A stretch of 10,205 bases of DNA from Promethearchaeota archaeon (GCA_019057975.1 JAHLWJ010000156.1:1-10205); one strand, 5' to 3'. Positions 1 through 7,710 are shown, counted from the stretch's first letter. Program-made: numbers and translations. The notes: generated from the sequence alone by a model not told the origin.

Positions 1-1179
1 GTAACAGGAAAGAAAAAACACATAGTAATTCTTAGCCAGACCCAGCAGCTGTGCAGGTTAATACTGTCCAATATAAGAAAAGAATTTGAGGAAAATGAAC
101 TGCTAATTAAAGACTTTGGACCTTTTAGAGAAGTAACTGATCAGTGGAGCCAATATACAATTTTAATCCCTGCTTACGGTTGCCGGATAACTTGCATATC
201 ATGCGGCGAGTCCATAAGAGGGATAAGGCATAGGCAATACAGACCTGACCTTATAATATGTGATGATGTTGAAGACTTGCAATCAGTTAGAACTAAAGAA
301 GGTAGGGACAAAACATACAGCTGGCTTACAAGAGAGGTTATACCAGCAGGAGATAAAAATACTAAAATTATTATTATTGGAAATAAGTTACATGAAGATG
401 GCCTTATGATGAGACTAAAAAAGGCTATAATAGATAGCAGTTTTTCTGCAGTATACAGGGAGTATCCACTTTTAGGTGAGTCCGGCAGGTGTTTATGGAC
501 TGAAAAGTTTCCAAGTCAAGCTTCAATTGACAAGCTAAAAGATAGCATTGGCTCTGAATCTTCCTGGCAGAGGGAATACCTTCTAAAAATAATTCCTGAG
601 GATGATGCTATTATTTTAAGGGATTGGATAACTTACTATGATATCATTCCAGAATACAATGGGGATTTTAGATTTGTTGCAATAGGAATTGACTTAGCAA
701 TATCTCTGGGTAGCAGAGCAGACTACACTGCAATGGTTGTAGCTTCTGTTTTTGGATACGACATGGATTTAAAAATATATATTCACCCATACCCAATAAA
801 TAAAAGGCTATCCTTTCCAGATGCTGTAGAGGAAATAAAAAGACTTTACGCCTCGATTGGAGTAGGTATTATTAAAAGGTTATTTATTGAAGAAGTAGCA
901 TACCAGGCAGCAGTTACTCAAGAGCTAGTGCGGCAAAATTATCCTGCAGAAGGAGTAAAAGTAATGTGTCAGGATAAAAGACAAAGGTTAATAGTTACAA
1001 CACACTTAATAAAATCTGGAAAGATATTGTTTCTAAAGAAGGGTTGTGAAGAATTAATTTCCCAACTAGTTGGCTTCGGATATGAATCCCATGACGATTT
1101 GGCTGATGCTTTTGCAATACTTATTCAAAAGGTAATTGAAGAAAGCATATACCCACCAATACTTATAGGAAGAGCTTAA
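1..1179 (+). CDS. Phage terminase large subunit, 5' end outside the window
   Basis: This is the motor ATPase and nuclease that packages phage DNA into the prohead. The frame is open from base 1, so the gene starts upstream, and the N-terminal Walker A is not in the window. Counting from base 1 (392 residues present), a Walker B with catalytic acid is seen at residues 84-92 (LIICDDVED), followed by a coupling-type motif IIIIGNKLHED near 122-132. An RNase H-like nuclease domain follows, with acidic residues at D231 (IGIDLAIS), E287/E288 (FIEEVAY) and D355/D356/D359 (HDDLADAF), in the order usual for large terminases. A TTG at 277 could be read as a start, but it falls directly after Walker B and would remove the ATPase, so it is not the true start. 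The portal gene normally expected downstream is absent; a recombinase gene follows instead. Family assignment is firm; whether the phage is intact cannot be judged. Confidence 0.92.
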   Translation, partial: VTGKKKHIVILSQTQQLCRLILSNIRKEFEENELLIKDFGPFREVTDQWSQYTILIPAYGCRITCISCGESIRGIRHRQYRPDLIICDDVEDLQSVRTKEGRDKTYSWLTREVIPAGDKNTKIIIIGNKLHEDGLMMRLKKAIIDSSFSAVYREYPLLGESGRCLWTEKFPSQASIDKLKDSIGSESSWQREYLLKIIPEDDAIILRDWITYYDIIPEYNGDFRFVAIGIDLAISLGSRADYTAMVVASVFGYDMDLKIYIHPYPINKRLSFPDAVEEIKRLYASIGVGIIKRLFIEEVAYQAAVTQELVRQNYPAEGVKVMCQDKRQRLIVTTHLIKSGKILFLKKGCEELISQLVGFGYESHDDLADAFAILIQKVIEESIYPPILIGRA

Positions 1180-1217
1180 AATAATATACCTAGACTATTA
1201 CCCCTTCTTCTGATACC

Positions 1218-1246
1218 ATCTCCTCCCTATAAAGAAGAGAGGAGAT
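1218..1246 (+). promoter_or_regulatory. Hairpin covering the recombinase ribosome-binding site
   Basis: ATCTCCTC (1218-1225) and GAGGAGAT (1239-1246) form a perfect 8-bp stem with a 13-base loop. The right arm contains the GGAG Shine-Dalgarno sequence (1241-1244), 8 bases before the ATG at 1253. The stem is followed by TTTTA. It could mask the ribosome-binding site and limit recombinase translation, or act as a weak terminator for the terminase transcript. The pairing is seen; the role is inferred. Confidence 0.45.
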
Positions 1247-1252
1247 TTTAGG

Positions 1253-2551
1253 ATGATTGAAGACCAAAAGGATACTAAACTAAATTACTGCCTGTATGCA
1301 AGAAAGTCGTCTGAGTCTGATGAAAGGCAAGCTATGTCTATTGATTCTCAGGTTAAAGAAATGACTACCATTGCAGAAAAGGAAAACATATTTATAAAAG
1401 ATGTAAGAAATGAATCCTACTCTGCAAAAATATCTGGCAACCGCCCTGTATTTAACCAGATGATAGAAGATATAAGAGATGGTTCATTTAATTCCATACT
1501 TACCTGGGCTCCTGATAGACTCTCAAGAAATGCAGGAGACCTTGGATCATTGGTTGACCTAATGGATGCTGATAAGCTTCATGTAATTAAAACCTACTCC
1601 CAGATATTTTCCAACAGTCCCAATGAGAAATTCCTGCTTATGATACTATGCAGCCAGGCAAAGCTAGAAAATGACAATCGGGCAATAAATGTAAAAAGAG
1701 GAATTAGAGCAAAATGTGAGATGGGATGGAGACCATGCATGCCACCTCTTGGATACTACAACAGGGCATTTAGAGGAATAAAAGATATAATAATAGACAC
1801 AGAAAGAGGTCCAATAGTAAAAGAGATGTTCTTCCGGACAGCTTATTTAGGTGAAAGTGGAAGAAAGATAAAGAAGTGGCTTGATAGCATAAATTTTACA
1901 ACAAAGGCAGGTAGACCTGTACCCTTGAGTCTTGTATTAAAAATACTAAAAAATTCATTCTACTATGGTGAGTTTGAGTATCCAATTGGTAGTGGCCGCT
2001 GGTATAAGGGATCACATGAGCCAATAATAGACAAAGATGTATTTGATATGATTCAGGCAAGAAGGCTTGGCCCAAGAGAGTCAAAATATGGAGCCAAAAC
2101 CTTTGCATATAAATTCTTATTTAAGTGTGGAAACTGTGGGCATGGAATTACCGCAGAGGAAAAGTTTAAAAAGCTACTGGACGGAACATTTAGCCACCAT
2201 ATATATTATCACTGTACAAGGTCACTTGATAATGGATGTGGAAGGCATTATATAAGCCATGAAAAATTGGAAGAAAAACTAATATCACTTGTAGAGAATA
2301 TGGATTTAAGCAAGATTGAGATAAGCCAGAGTCTGAAAGGTTCTTTTGGAGAATATAAGAAAGTTGCCTCTAACATATTTTTACAACAAAATATAGATTT
2401 TAAAGAGGATGGTATTGATTTAAAAAGCTATGCCAGGTATATATTTAAAGAAGGAACTAGCAGGCAGAAGGCTGAATTTATAAAAGGGCTTGGAATTCCG
2501 CTTTATCTTTATAATAAAAATATATATTCAGAACCCATCAAAGCAAATTAA
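1253..2551 (+). CDS. Large serine recombinase (site-specific integrase/resolvase family)
   Basis: A 432-aa recombinase that would cut and rejoin DNA at att sites through a 5'-phosphoserine linkage. The catalytic domain (about 10-150) has YARKSS with the nucleophile at S19 and the arginine motif DRLSR (R89, R92). The 'Recombinase' DNA-binding domain spans about 160-260 (PPLGYYN; KILKNSFYYGEF; WYKGSHEPIID). A zinc ribbon follows, with cysteines C282, C285, C311 and C319. The C-terminal tail is only about 110 residues, so the protein is at the short end of the large serine integrase range (commonly 450-700 aa). The start is fixed by GGAG at 1241-1244, although that site lies in a hairpin. Its position after terminase suggests a prophage integrase, but a transposon-type recombinase inserted in phage DNA is possible. 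Family is firm; its att sites are not identified. Confidence 0.93.
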   Translation: MIEDQKDTKLNYCLYARKSSESDERQAMSIDSQVKEMTTIAEKENIFIKDVRNESYSAKISGNRPVFNQMIEDIRDGSFNSILTWAPDRLSRNAGDLGSLVDLMDADKLHVIKTYSQIFSNSPNEKFLLMILCSQAKLENDNRAINVKRGIRAKCEMGWRPCMPPLGYYNRAFRGIKDIIIDTERGPIVKEMFFRTAYLGESGRKIKKWLDSINFTTKAGRPVPLSLVLKILKNSFYYGEFEYPIGSGRWYKGSHEPIIDKDVFDMIQARRLGPRESKYGAKTFAYKFLFKCGNCGHGITAEEKFKKLLDGTFSHHIYYHCTRSLDNGCGRHYISHEKLEEKLISLVENMDLSKIEISQSLKGSFGEYKKVASNIFLQQNIDFKEDGIDLKSYARYIFKEGTSRQKAEFIKGLGIPLYLYNKNIYSEPIKAN

Positions 2552-2622
2552 GATCTATCCTAAATCATTTTAATACCCACTATGCTTATTAAAAATTAGT
2601 TGAATTGTATAACAAATTTTTA

Positions 2623-2707
2623 GTGAATAAATATACATTTCATAAACTTTATAAATAAAAATTATTGTAAATGCTATATAATTAACAAAATGTATGTAAT
2701 GTTAATT
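2623..2707. repeat. Left copy of the imperfect direct repeat bracketing the KAP/HEPN cassette
   Basis: Aligned without gaps to 6436-6520, 63 of 85 bases are identical. The ends are best conserved: GTGAATAAAT at the left, GCTATATA in the middle and AATGTTAATT at the right. The similarity fades on both sides (about 10/22 just upstream), so it is a discrete block. It could be an attachment site, a target-site relic or a shared regulatory element. Confidence 0.6.
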
Positions 2708-2854
2708 CTTATAAAACTTCCCCATTTCTTTATTAGCTAAATAGTATTTATTTTAGTGGCCAAACACTTCAAATTTCATAATAAACTAAAAAATGCTAAA
2801 CTAACATTATCCATAGAAGTTGCAGAATCTTTTAATTATTTTATTATTTATGTA

Positions 2855-2883
2855 TTGAATCTAAAACATATTAAAAATATTAT
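2855..2883 (+). promoter_or_regulatory. Likely sigma70/sigmaA promoter of the KAP-HEPN operon
   Basis: TTGAAT (2855-2860), a 17-base spacer and TATTAT (2878-2883) match a housekeeping promoter well and would start transcription about 20 bases before the ATG at 2909. The region is very A+T rich, so chance matches are common. Confidence 0.45.
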
Positions 2884-2908
2884 TATAAAAGATTTTTTTT
2901 ATTAACTA

Positions 2909-5482
2909 ATGAAGAAGTTTGCAAATTACTTAAAAATTCATATTATATTGATTTTTTCAATAATATTTATCTCAATTATAACTTTTACAATTGCTGGTTT
3001 TTTAATTCAGCGTAACTTTATCAATTTATTTTTAGCAATTACATTTTCTTTACTTTTAATCTATTTAAATACCTTTAAATACCTAAACAGATTTTGGGTT
3101 AGATATAGGAATACAATGAGGCTTAAGAAGGCTCCTTTTTTGTTTATTAATGGAATAATCATTTTTTTATGTATAGTTTTAATATTAATTGCAATTTTTT
3201 ATCCTTTCCTATTTAGAAGAGGGATAATAGAAAGATTTCTTATAACAAGCATCTTGAGTAAGATATTTATCGTAATAAATATATTTTTATTGTTAATTTA
3301 TTTGCTATTAAGTATTTTTTTAAAACTTGAATTTAAAAAAGTAAGCCCTAAGGAAGAATTTGATGAATACATATATAGCGATAATCCAATAAAATCAGAA
3401 AAACAAGACATTTTAGGTAGAATAGAATTCGTTGGTACTATCTATGGTGAAATTAATAATATTAGTAATTTAAATATTTATGGTTCTTACGTTTTTGGTC
3501 TATATAGCCATTGGGGAGAAGGTAAAACCTCTATTAAAAATCTTCTTATAAACAAATTTATTACAAAAGATAATTACATAATAGTTGACTTTGATCCTTG
3601 GAATTTTCAGAACGAAGAAGCATTACAAAATTCTCTTTATAAACATTTATATTTAGCAATTGAAAAAAAATATATATTTACTGATTTAAAAAGAAGTCTA
3701 ATAAAATATAAAAATTTGATTTCTTTTGGCTTTTCGAGAATGGGGCCAAGTATAAAAGTTGACTTGAAAAAAGAATCTATAAACGATTTACGTCAAAGAG
3801 TTGAAAGCTTGCTAAGCTTAATAAAAGAGAAAATTATTATTTTTATTGATAACGTTGATAGGCTATCTATCACTGAAATATTACTAATTTTTAAAATTGT
3901 TAGACAGAATATGAATTTTAATAATATATTTTTTTTCCTTTGTTTTGATGATGTATTAGTTGCAGATTTATTAAAAGATGAAGAGTTGGGTAAAGAGTAT
4001 TTAGAAAAAATCGTCCAAAAACCAATAAAACTACCTGCTATAGAGAAAGATAAAATTGATAATTTTTTATTTATTTGTATAAATGAATTATTAGAAAACG
4101 AGGGATATAATGTTGTAAAAAGAAAAAATTTCTTCGAAGATTTCAGATATTTTTATAACAGAGTTTTATACGTAAAATTTAAAACCTTAAGAACTGCCAA
4201 GAGATTTTTAAACCTACTAAAAACAGATTTTCCTCCAATAAAAACAGAAGTAAATACTTACGACTTTGTATTGCTTGAATTTATTAAAATATTTTACCCA
4301 AAAATATATGATGATATTTGGGAAAATGATTGGATATATATACCTTACACTGAGAGATTTGAAGGATTAGGACTATCACCTTTCTTTACAATGAGTGATG
4401 ATAAAAAATATGAAACTATAAAAGAGCATATTGAAAAAGTAATAGAAAAGGAGAAAATTGAAAGCGATATCGGGAAGAATTTATTAAGAGAATTACTCCA
4501 GGAATTATTTTTTTATAATGTTAAAGGGGCATACACTTCACGAATTACTGCAGACAGCTTAAGTTCTGAAAGAGCAGAACAAAGAATTACTCATTATATG
4601 TGCTTTCCAAAATATTTCACATTAAAAGTTCCCATAAAAGAATTATCAGACGATTTTGTATTAAAAACAATTGATAAATGGAATTCAAATACTGCTTCTG
4701 TCGAAAGTGAATTATTCAAATTACAATCAGAAGAAAAGTTACTCGAATTATTAGAAAAATTACTGTTATTTATTAATGATATCAATAAAGAATTAGCGTT
4801 AAAGTTAATAGAAATTATAACAAAAAAAGCAGATTTTTTTTCCAGAGAAGGAGAAGAGCATTTTTGGAATTCAGAATTTAGTAAAGCTACTAATCTGCTG
4901 ATTTGGCTTATTGATAGAAAATTAACAGAAGAAGAAGTTCTGGAAACTATTGATAAAACAATATTAAAAACTCAAAGCATAACCCTTGCTGTCGAAGTAG
5001 TAAATGCTTTATCGAAGCTAACTGGTGAGAAACTTTATAATTTAAAAAACATTTATAATGCACAAAGGTTAGAGAATCTAAAATCAATATTATCAAAACG
5101 TTTAGATGATTACTTTATTAAGGGTAAAATAAACGTATTTGAAGCTATTAAGTATGACAATGAAATAATTTTTATTATTTATCAATGGGCTTCTAATTGG
5201 CAAAAATACGATGGTATTAACAGTAAAAAATTAACATTATATTTAGAAAGCATCTTTTCCAAAGATATAAATAAATTCAACAAATTTATAGAATTATCTG
5301 GACAAAAAAGAGAAGACGAACTTACTTTAGATATCAATGAGTTAAAAAAAGTATATGACCTTTCAATTCTAAAAGAAATAGCTCAAAAATATATATCTGA
5401 TAAAAAACTTTATAGTGAATATAAAAACCAAATTAAAAATATTGAAATGCTTTATAAATTAATATTAAAATTAAAAATTTAA
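2909..5482 (+). CDS. Membrane-anchored KAP-family P-loop NTPase
   Basis: This 857-aa protein is a KAP-family STAND-like NTPase. Four hydrophobic segments lie at the N-terminus (about 10-34, 36-53, 76-100, 112-138). The NTPase core follows, with Walker A SHWGEGKTS (G205 K206 T207), the KAP-type DFDPWNF at 227-233, Walker B IIIFIDNVDR (309-318; D314, D317), FFFLCFDD (341-348) and YLEKIVQKPIKLP (364-376). The region from about 390 to 857 is helical and lysine/glutamate rich, and could serve as a sensor or oligomerisation domain. In classic KAP proteins the membrane segments are inserted between Walker A and Walker B; here none lies between them, so the topology differs. No clear Shine-Dalgarno precedes the ATG. 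A HEPN-like gene follows on the same strand 70 bp on, with no terminator between. KAP members include the phage-exclusion protein PifA, so defence is likely but inferred. Codons are extremely A/T biased. Confidence 0.88.
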   Translation: MKKFANYLKIHIILIFSIIFISIITFTIAGFLIQRNFINLFLAITFSLLLIYLNTFKYLNRFWVRYRNTMRLKKAPFLFINGIIIFLCIVLILIAIFYPFLFRRGIIERFLITSILSKIFIVINIFLLLIYLLLSIFLKLEFKKVSPKEEFDEYIYSDNPIKSEKQDILGRIEFVGTIYGEINNISNLNIYGSYVFGLYSHWGEGKTSIKNLLINKFITKDNYIIVDFDPWNFQNEEALQNSLYKHLYLAIEKKYIFTDLKRSLIKYKNLISFGFSRMGPSIKVDLKKESINDLRQRVESLLSLIKEKIIIFIDNVDRLSITEILLIFKIVRQNMNFNNIFFFLCFDDVLVADLLKDEELGKEYLEKIVQKPIKLPAIEKDKIDNFLFICINELLENEGYNVVKRKNFFEDFRYFYNRVLYVKFKTLRTAKRFLNLLKTDFPPIKTEVNTYDFVLLEFIKIFYPKIYDDIWENDWIYIPYTERFEGLGLSPFFTMSDDKKYETIKEHIEKVIEKEKIESDIGKNLLRELLQELFFYNVKGAYTSRITADSLSSERAEQRITHYMCFPKYFTLKVPIKELSDDFVLKTIDKWNSNTASVESELFKLQSEEKLLELLEKLLLFINDINKELALKLIEIITKKADFFSREGEEHFWNSEFSKATNLLIWLIDRKLTEEEVLETIDKTILKTQSITLAVEVVNALSKLTGEKLYNLKNIYNAQRLENLKSILSKRLDDYFIKGKINVFEAIKYDNEIIFIIYQWASNWQKYDGINSKKLTLYLESIFSKDINKFNKFIELSGQKREDELTLDINELKKVYDLSILKEIAQKYISDKKLYSEYKNQIKNIEMLYKLILKLKI

Positions 5483-5552
5483 TTCTCTTGCCTTTAAAAT
5501 TAACTAATACTAATTCAATTATTTTAAATATATAAAGGATAGAAATTAAAAA

Positions 5553-6272
5553 ATGGAAGAAGAATTAAAACAATTAAAAAACTTTAAAAAAATACATAGC
5601 ATAAACAATCAACAAATTATAACTTTGAATAAGTTAAAAATTTTTAATTATGTTGTAGGAGACATTTTCAGGTCTATTACAGGTGGAGCTTTAACAGGTA
5701 CCTTTATTCAATGTTTCTGTTTAATTGATTATTTATCTGAAATGATAAAGTTAAACGAAGATGAAAGTGGGGAGAAAATAGATAAAAAAAGTAATAATTA
5801 CAAAAAGTTTCTAAAGAAATATTTTAAAACTTACAATTCAGAATATCTCTATTCCATTCGGTGCTGTTTAGTACACACTTATGGAGTTGGTGATGCATTA
5901 GAAAAAGCAAAATTAGGAGGATATCAGCTGCAACATAAAAATCCTGAAAATCACAAAGTAATTGAGAGAAGAGAAGGTCATGAAAATCCAAAATATTGGC
6001 TTAATTTAAGTGACTTTTTTTTCGATGTAGTAAAAGTTACTCATAATTTCTTTAATGAGTTTGTAGGTAAGCCTGAAGAAGAATTAGTAACTATTGCTAA
6101 AAGAGTAACAGGAACAATTTCAGTAACAAAATTTGATGATGTTACTCGAAAACCTATATTATCTTCTCTAAATTATGGAAATGTTCATAGTGCATTATCC
6201 GCAATGGACCTAAAGCCAATCAATTGGGGTGTTGTTAGAAATGAGATTTATAGACTTTGTTTAACTAAGTAA
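5553..6272 (+). CDS. HEPN-like protein, candidate RNase partner of the KAP NTPase
   Basis: A 239-aa, mostly helical protein with no signal peptide or membrane segment. Residues about 20-110 read as a helix with a glycine-rich turn (SITGGALTGTF), an acidic/lysine linker, and then SEYLYSIRCCLVHTYG. This contains R103-x4-H108, the R-x4-6-H signature of HEPN domains, many of which are toxin or defence RNases. The residue after the arginine is Cys rather than the polar N/D/H often seen in active RNases, so activity is uncertain and a non-catalytic HEPN is possible. The C-terminal 100 residues are not recognised. The SD AAAGGA (5534-5539) is 13 bases before the ATG, rather far. It shares strand, codon bias and flanking repeats with the KAP gene 70 bp upstream, and is probably co-transcribed with it. 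The HEPN call rests on this motif and the helical pattern. Confidence 0.6.
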   Translation: MEEELKQLKNFKKIHSINNQQIITLNKLKIFNYVVGDIFRSITGGALTGTFIQCFCLIDYLSEMIKLNEDESGEKIDKKSNNYKKFLKKYFKTYNSEYLYSIRCCLVHTYGVGDALEKAKLGGYQLQHKNPENHKVIERREGHENPKYWLNLSDFFFDVVKVTHNFFNEFVGKPEEELVTIAKRVTGTISVTKFDDVTRKPILSSLNYGNVHSALSAMDLKPINWGVVRNEIYRLCLTK

Positions 6273-6282
6273 TTAAATATAA

Positions 6283-6302
6283 AATAAACTCAAAAGTTTA
6301 TT
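6283..6302 (+). terminator. A+T-rich hairpin after the HEPN-like gene
   Basis: AATAAACT (6283-6290) and AGTTTATT (6295-6302) form a perfect 8-bp stem with loop CAAA, 10 bases past the stop codon. The stem has only two G/C pairs and no strong T-run follows, so it is a weak terminator candidate for the KAP-HEPN transcript. Confidence 0.35.
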
Positions 6303-6435
6303 ATCAAAACTTTTCTAAATTCTATATTAAAAATTTTCTCATTGAATAAAGATAAACCAATAATCTTCTATTTCCTATCATCAAATAGTGTATCAATTTC
6401 TGAACCATTTTTTAAAAAAATAATTTAAGTATTTT

Positions 6436-6520
6436 GTGAATAAATAAACATTTTATTGACTTCTTATTTAAGGAATGCTATTAGTGCTATATAAATAACA
6501 TAATATAGAAAATGTTAATT
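6436..6520. repeat. Right copy of the imperfect direct repeat bracketing the KAP/HEPN cassette
   Basis: This is the same-orientation partner of 2623-2707, offset by exactly 3813 bp over the whole 85-base alignment without a gap. It starts 164 bases after the HEPN-like stop codon. With its partner it delimits a unit containing only the KAP and HEPN-like genes. Confidence 0.6.
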
Positions 6521-6730
6521 TTTGCACAAAAAGTAAAAAATAAGTCTAGTGGAGAAAAACACAAATTATCTCCAATCCTATAAACTGATTTACTAGAGAA
6601 TTAATATACCAATTTATCTAAACCAATTCATAACCTACCAACATAAAGTAAAAATATCTTAAATCATTTCATATAAGATATTTTAATAAGAAACTTGCTA
6701 AATTTTTTAAAACTATTATTAAAACTAGGG

Positions 6731-6748
6731 AAAGTGGTCACTTTTTTT
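6731..6748 (+). terminator. Weak terminator-like hairpin with T-run
   Basis: AAAGT (6731-6735) and ACTTT (6740-6744) can pair around GGTC, and seven T residues run through 6742-6748. The stem is short and part of the T-run is in it. It sits just left of the tRNA 3'-end remnant and far from any gene end, so its function is doubtful. Confidence 0.2.
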
Positions 6749-6759
6749 ACTGCTTGCTT

Positions 6760-6783
6760 TGGCTGGGGAGAGAGGATTCGAAC
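6760..6783 (-). repeat. tRNA-Gln 3'-end remnant, candidate distal attachment site
   Basis: Read on the minus strand, this is the CCA end, discriminator G, the 7-base acceptor strand, the 3' side of the T-stem and the T-loop of a tRNA. It matches the tRNA-Gln end at 10156-10179 except for two bases (6771 and 6773) and then stops abruptly at the T-stem, so it is not a whole gene. The orientation is that of the tRNA. Both differences lie in the T-stem and would pair correctly with the 5' side of the tRNA-Gln T-stem. This fits a 3' end displaced by an integration event. Confidence 0.6.
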
Positions 6784-7370
6784 TAATAGCTAAAATAAAT
6801 ATCATACCCATAATTTGTTATAGATATGCTATGATTTTTCCAAGATTAATTAACTGCACCAAAACTTCTATCCCTAAAAATTAACCAAAATAAGCATCAA
6901 ATAGACAGGAATTGCTATGTTTTTTTAGTTTTTTATTTTAAATTTTAAAAAAATAACATAATGTTCTGATGTTACAGTTTCTAAAGGAGACAAATTAAAT
7001 TAAAAAAATAAAAATAATAAATCCCAAATTTAGCCATTAAATTTTAATTGAACCTATCCCCAGGGTTACCAGAATGAATTCTGAGACACTTAAATCAGCT
7101 TATTAATAGGTTTCTATTATAAACTTTGTATAATTGCTCATATGGACATCTGGGTAACTATTTAAATATTAAAAATTTTTATATTATTCTAAAAAAATGT
7201 TACTGCTTTGTTATACAAAAGTTACTTATTTTTTCTATTAAAAAGTTTAGCCTAAAATATACCTTTTTAAAAAAGTTTAGCCACACTATCCCTGACACTC
7301 CAAGCTGATGGTATTAGCTGCCCACTCATTTAATTACTTTTATTTAATCAAATTGTTTCATTATTTCTAT

Positions 7371-7389
7371 ATAGAACACACTGTTCTAT
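7371..7389. promoter_or_regulatory. 19-bp dyad, operator-like
   Basis: ATAGAACA and TGTTCTAT form a perfect 8-bp inverted repeat around CAC. The inner GAAC-N5-GTTC resembles the Firmicute LexA box (GAAC-N4-GTTC), but the spacing is one base too long. No promoter or gene next to it is evident, so any operator role is speculative. Confidence 0.2.
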
Positions 7390-7581
7390 TGTTATATTGA
7401 TAATTGGCAATTTCTAAGTAGTTTTTAAAACCTTTTTTTATAATTATTTATAATCTAGGGACAAATGACACGTTTACAAATTTGAACTATATTTTATAAC
7501 AGATGATATAAGTGGCAACAAAAATATCAACTTTACAAATCGTTTTTGTTAAATGAGATGTACAAAATAGCCTTATTTTTC

Positions 7582-7636
7582 GCATTTATCTTTTTTTATG
7601 CTAACTTACCAGACCTTTTTTAGTTGAGATAAATGC
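7582..7636. repeat. Inverted repeat, 10-bp arms
   Basis: GCATTTATCT (7582-7591) and AGATAAATGC (7627-7636) are perfect inverted copies around a 35-base T-rich loop. The right arm directly abuts the next inverted repeat at 7637, so the two could fold as neighbouring stems. The role is unknown. Confidence 0.5.
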
Positions 7637-7687
7637 AACAAACGACTCTCTGTATAAATAATTCTCTATACTTCCGAGTCGTTTGTT
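7637..7687. repeat. Long hairpin after the secreted-protein gene
   Basis: AACAAACGACTC (7637-7648) and GAGTCGTTTGTT (7676-7687) are perfect 12-bp inverted copies. A second stem, GTATA (7652-7656) with TATAC (7667-7671), nests inside the loop. It begins 23 bases beyond the stop codon of the minus-strand gene, so it could end or protect that transcript. No T-run follows the stem on either strand, so it is not a standard intrinsic terminator. Confidence 0.5.
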
Positions 7688-7710
7688 AAATTCAGAGCGT
7701 CGCCTTAAGT

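Larger units (their letters stand above)
2552..2908. other. A+T-rich intergenic region, recombinase to KAP NTPase
   Basis: No convincing gene is seen in these 357 bases. The stretch holds the left copy of the 85-bp direct repeat (2623-2707) and a likely promoter (2855-2883). There is no clear terminator after the recombinase. If the recombinase keeps its attachment site beside its gene, as many large serine integrases do, the site would lie here. The strong drop in G+C after 2551 marks a compositional boundary. Confidence 0.6.
6273..7710. other. Long A+T-rich gene-poor region
   Basis: These 1.4 kb show no convincing coding sequence on either strand; the short open frames lack ribosome-binding sites and have low-complexity translations. 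The region holds the right copy of the cassette repeat (6436-6520), a tRNA 3'-end remnant (6760-6783), a 19-bp dyad (7371-7389) and two adjacent long inverted repeats (7582-7687). An AAAGGAGA at about 6983-6990 looks like a ribosome-binding site but no gene follows. The rest could be decayed genes too altered to recognise by eye. Confidence 0.55.

Noticed and set aside
277..279. TTG as start codon of the terminase gene
   Set aside because: The frame is open from base 1 and carries a Walker B motif (LIICDDVED) immediately before this codon, so the gene starts left of the window.
1896..2108. 70-codon minus-strand open frame
   Set aside because: It lies fully antisense inside the serine recombinase gene with no SD and no recognisable motif.
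2067..2255. 62-codon plus-strand open frame
   Set aside because: It is an out-of-frame shadow over the zinc-ribbon part of the recombinase.
4594..4785. 63-codon minus-strand open frame
   Set aside because: It is antisense to the KAP gene; its Asn/Ser-rich translation is typical of A+T-rich shadow frames.
7126..7308. 60-codon plus-strand open frame in the gene-poor region
   Set aside because: No SD, a TTG start, low-complexity Lys/Phe/Ile-rich translation and no family resemblance; taken as chance.
6273..7710. CRISPR array in the long gene-poor region
   Set aside because: No regularly spaced identical repeats are present; the repeats found are single pairs or inverted repeats.
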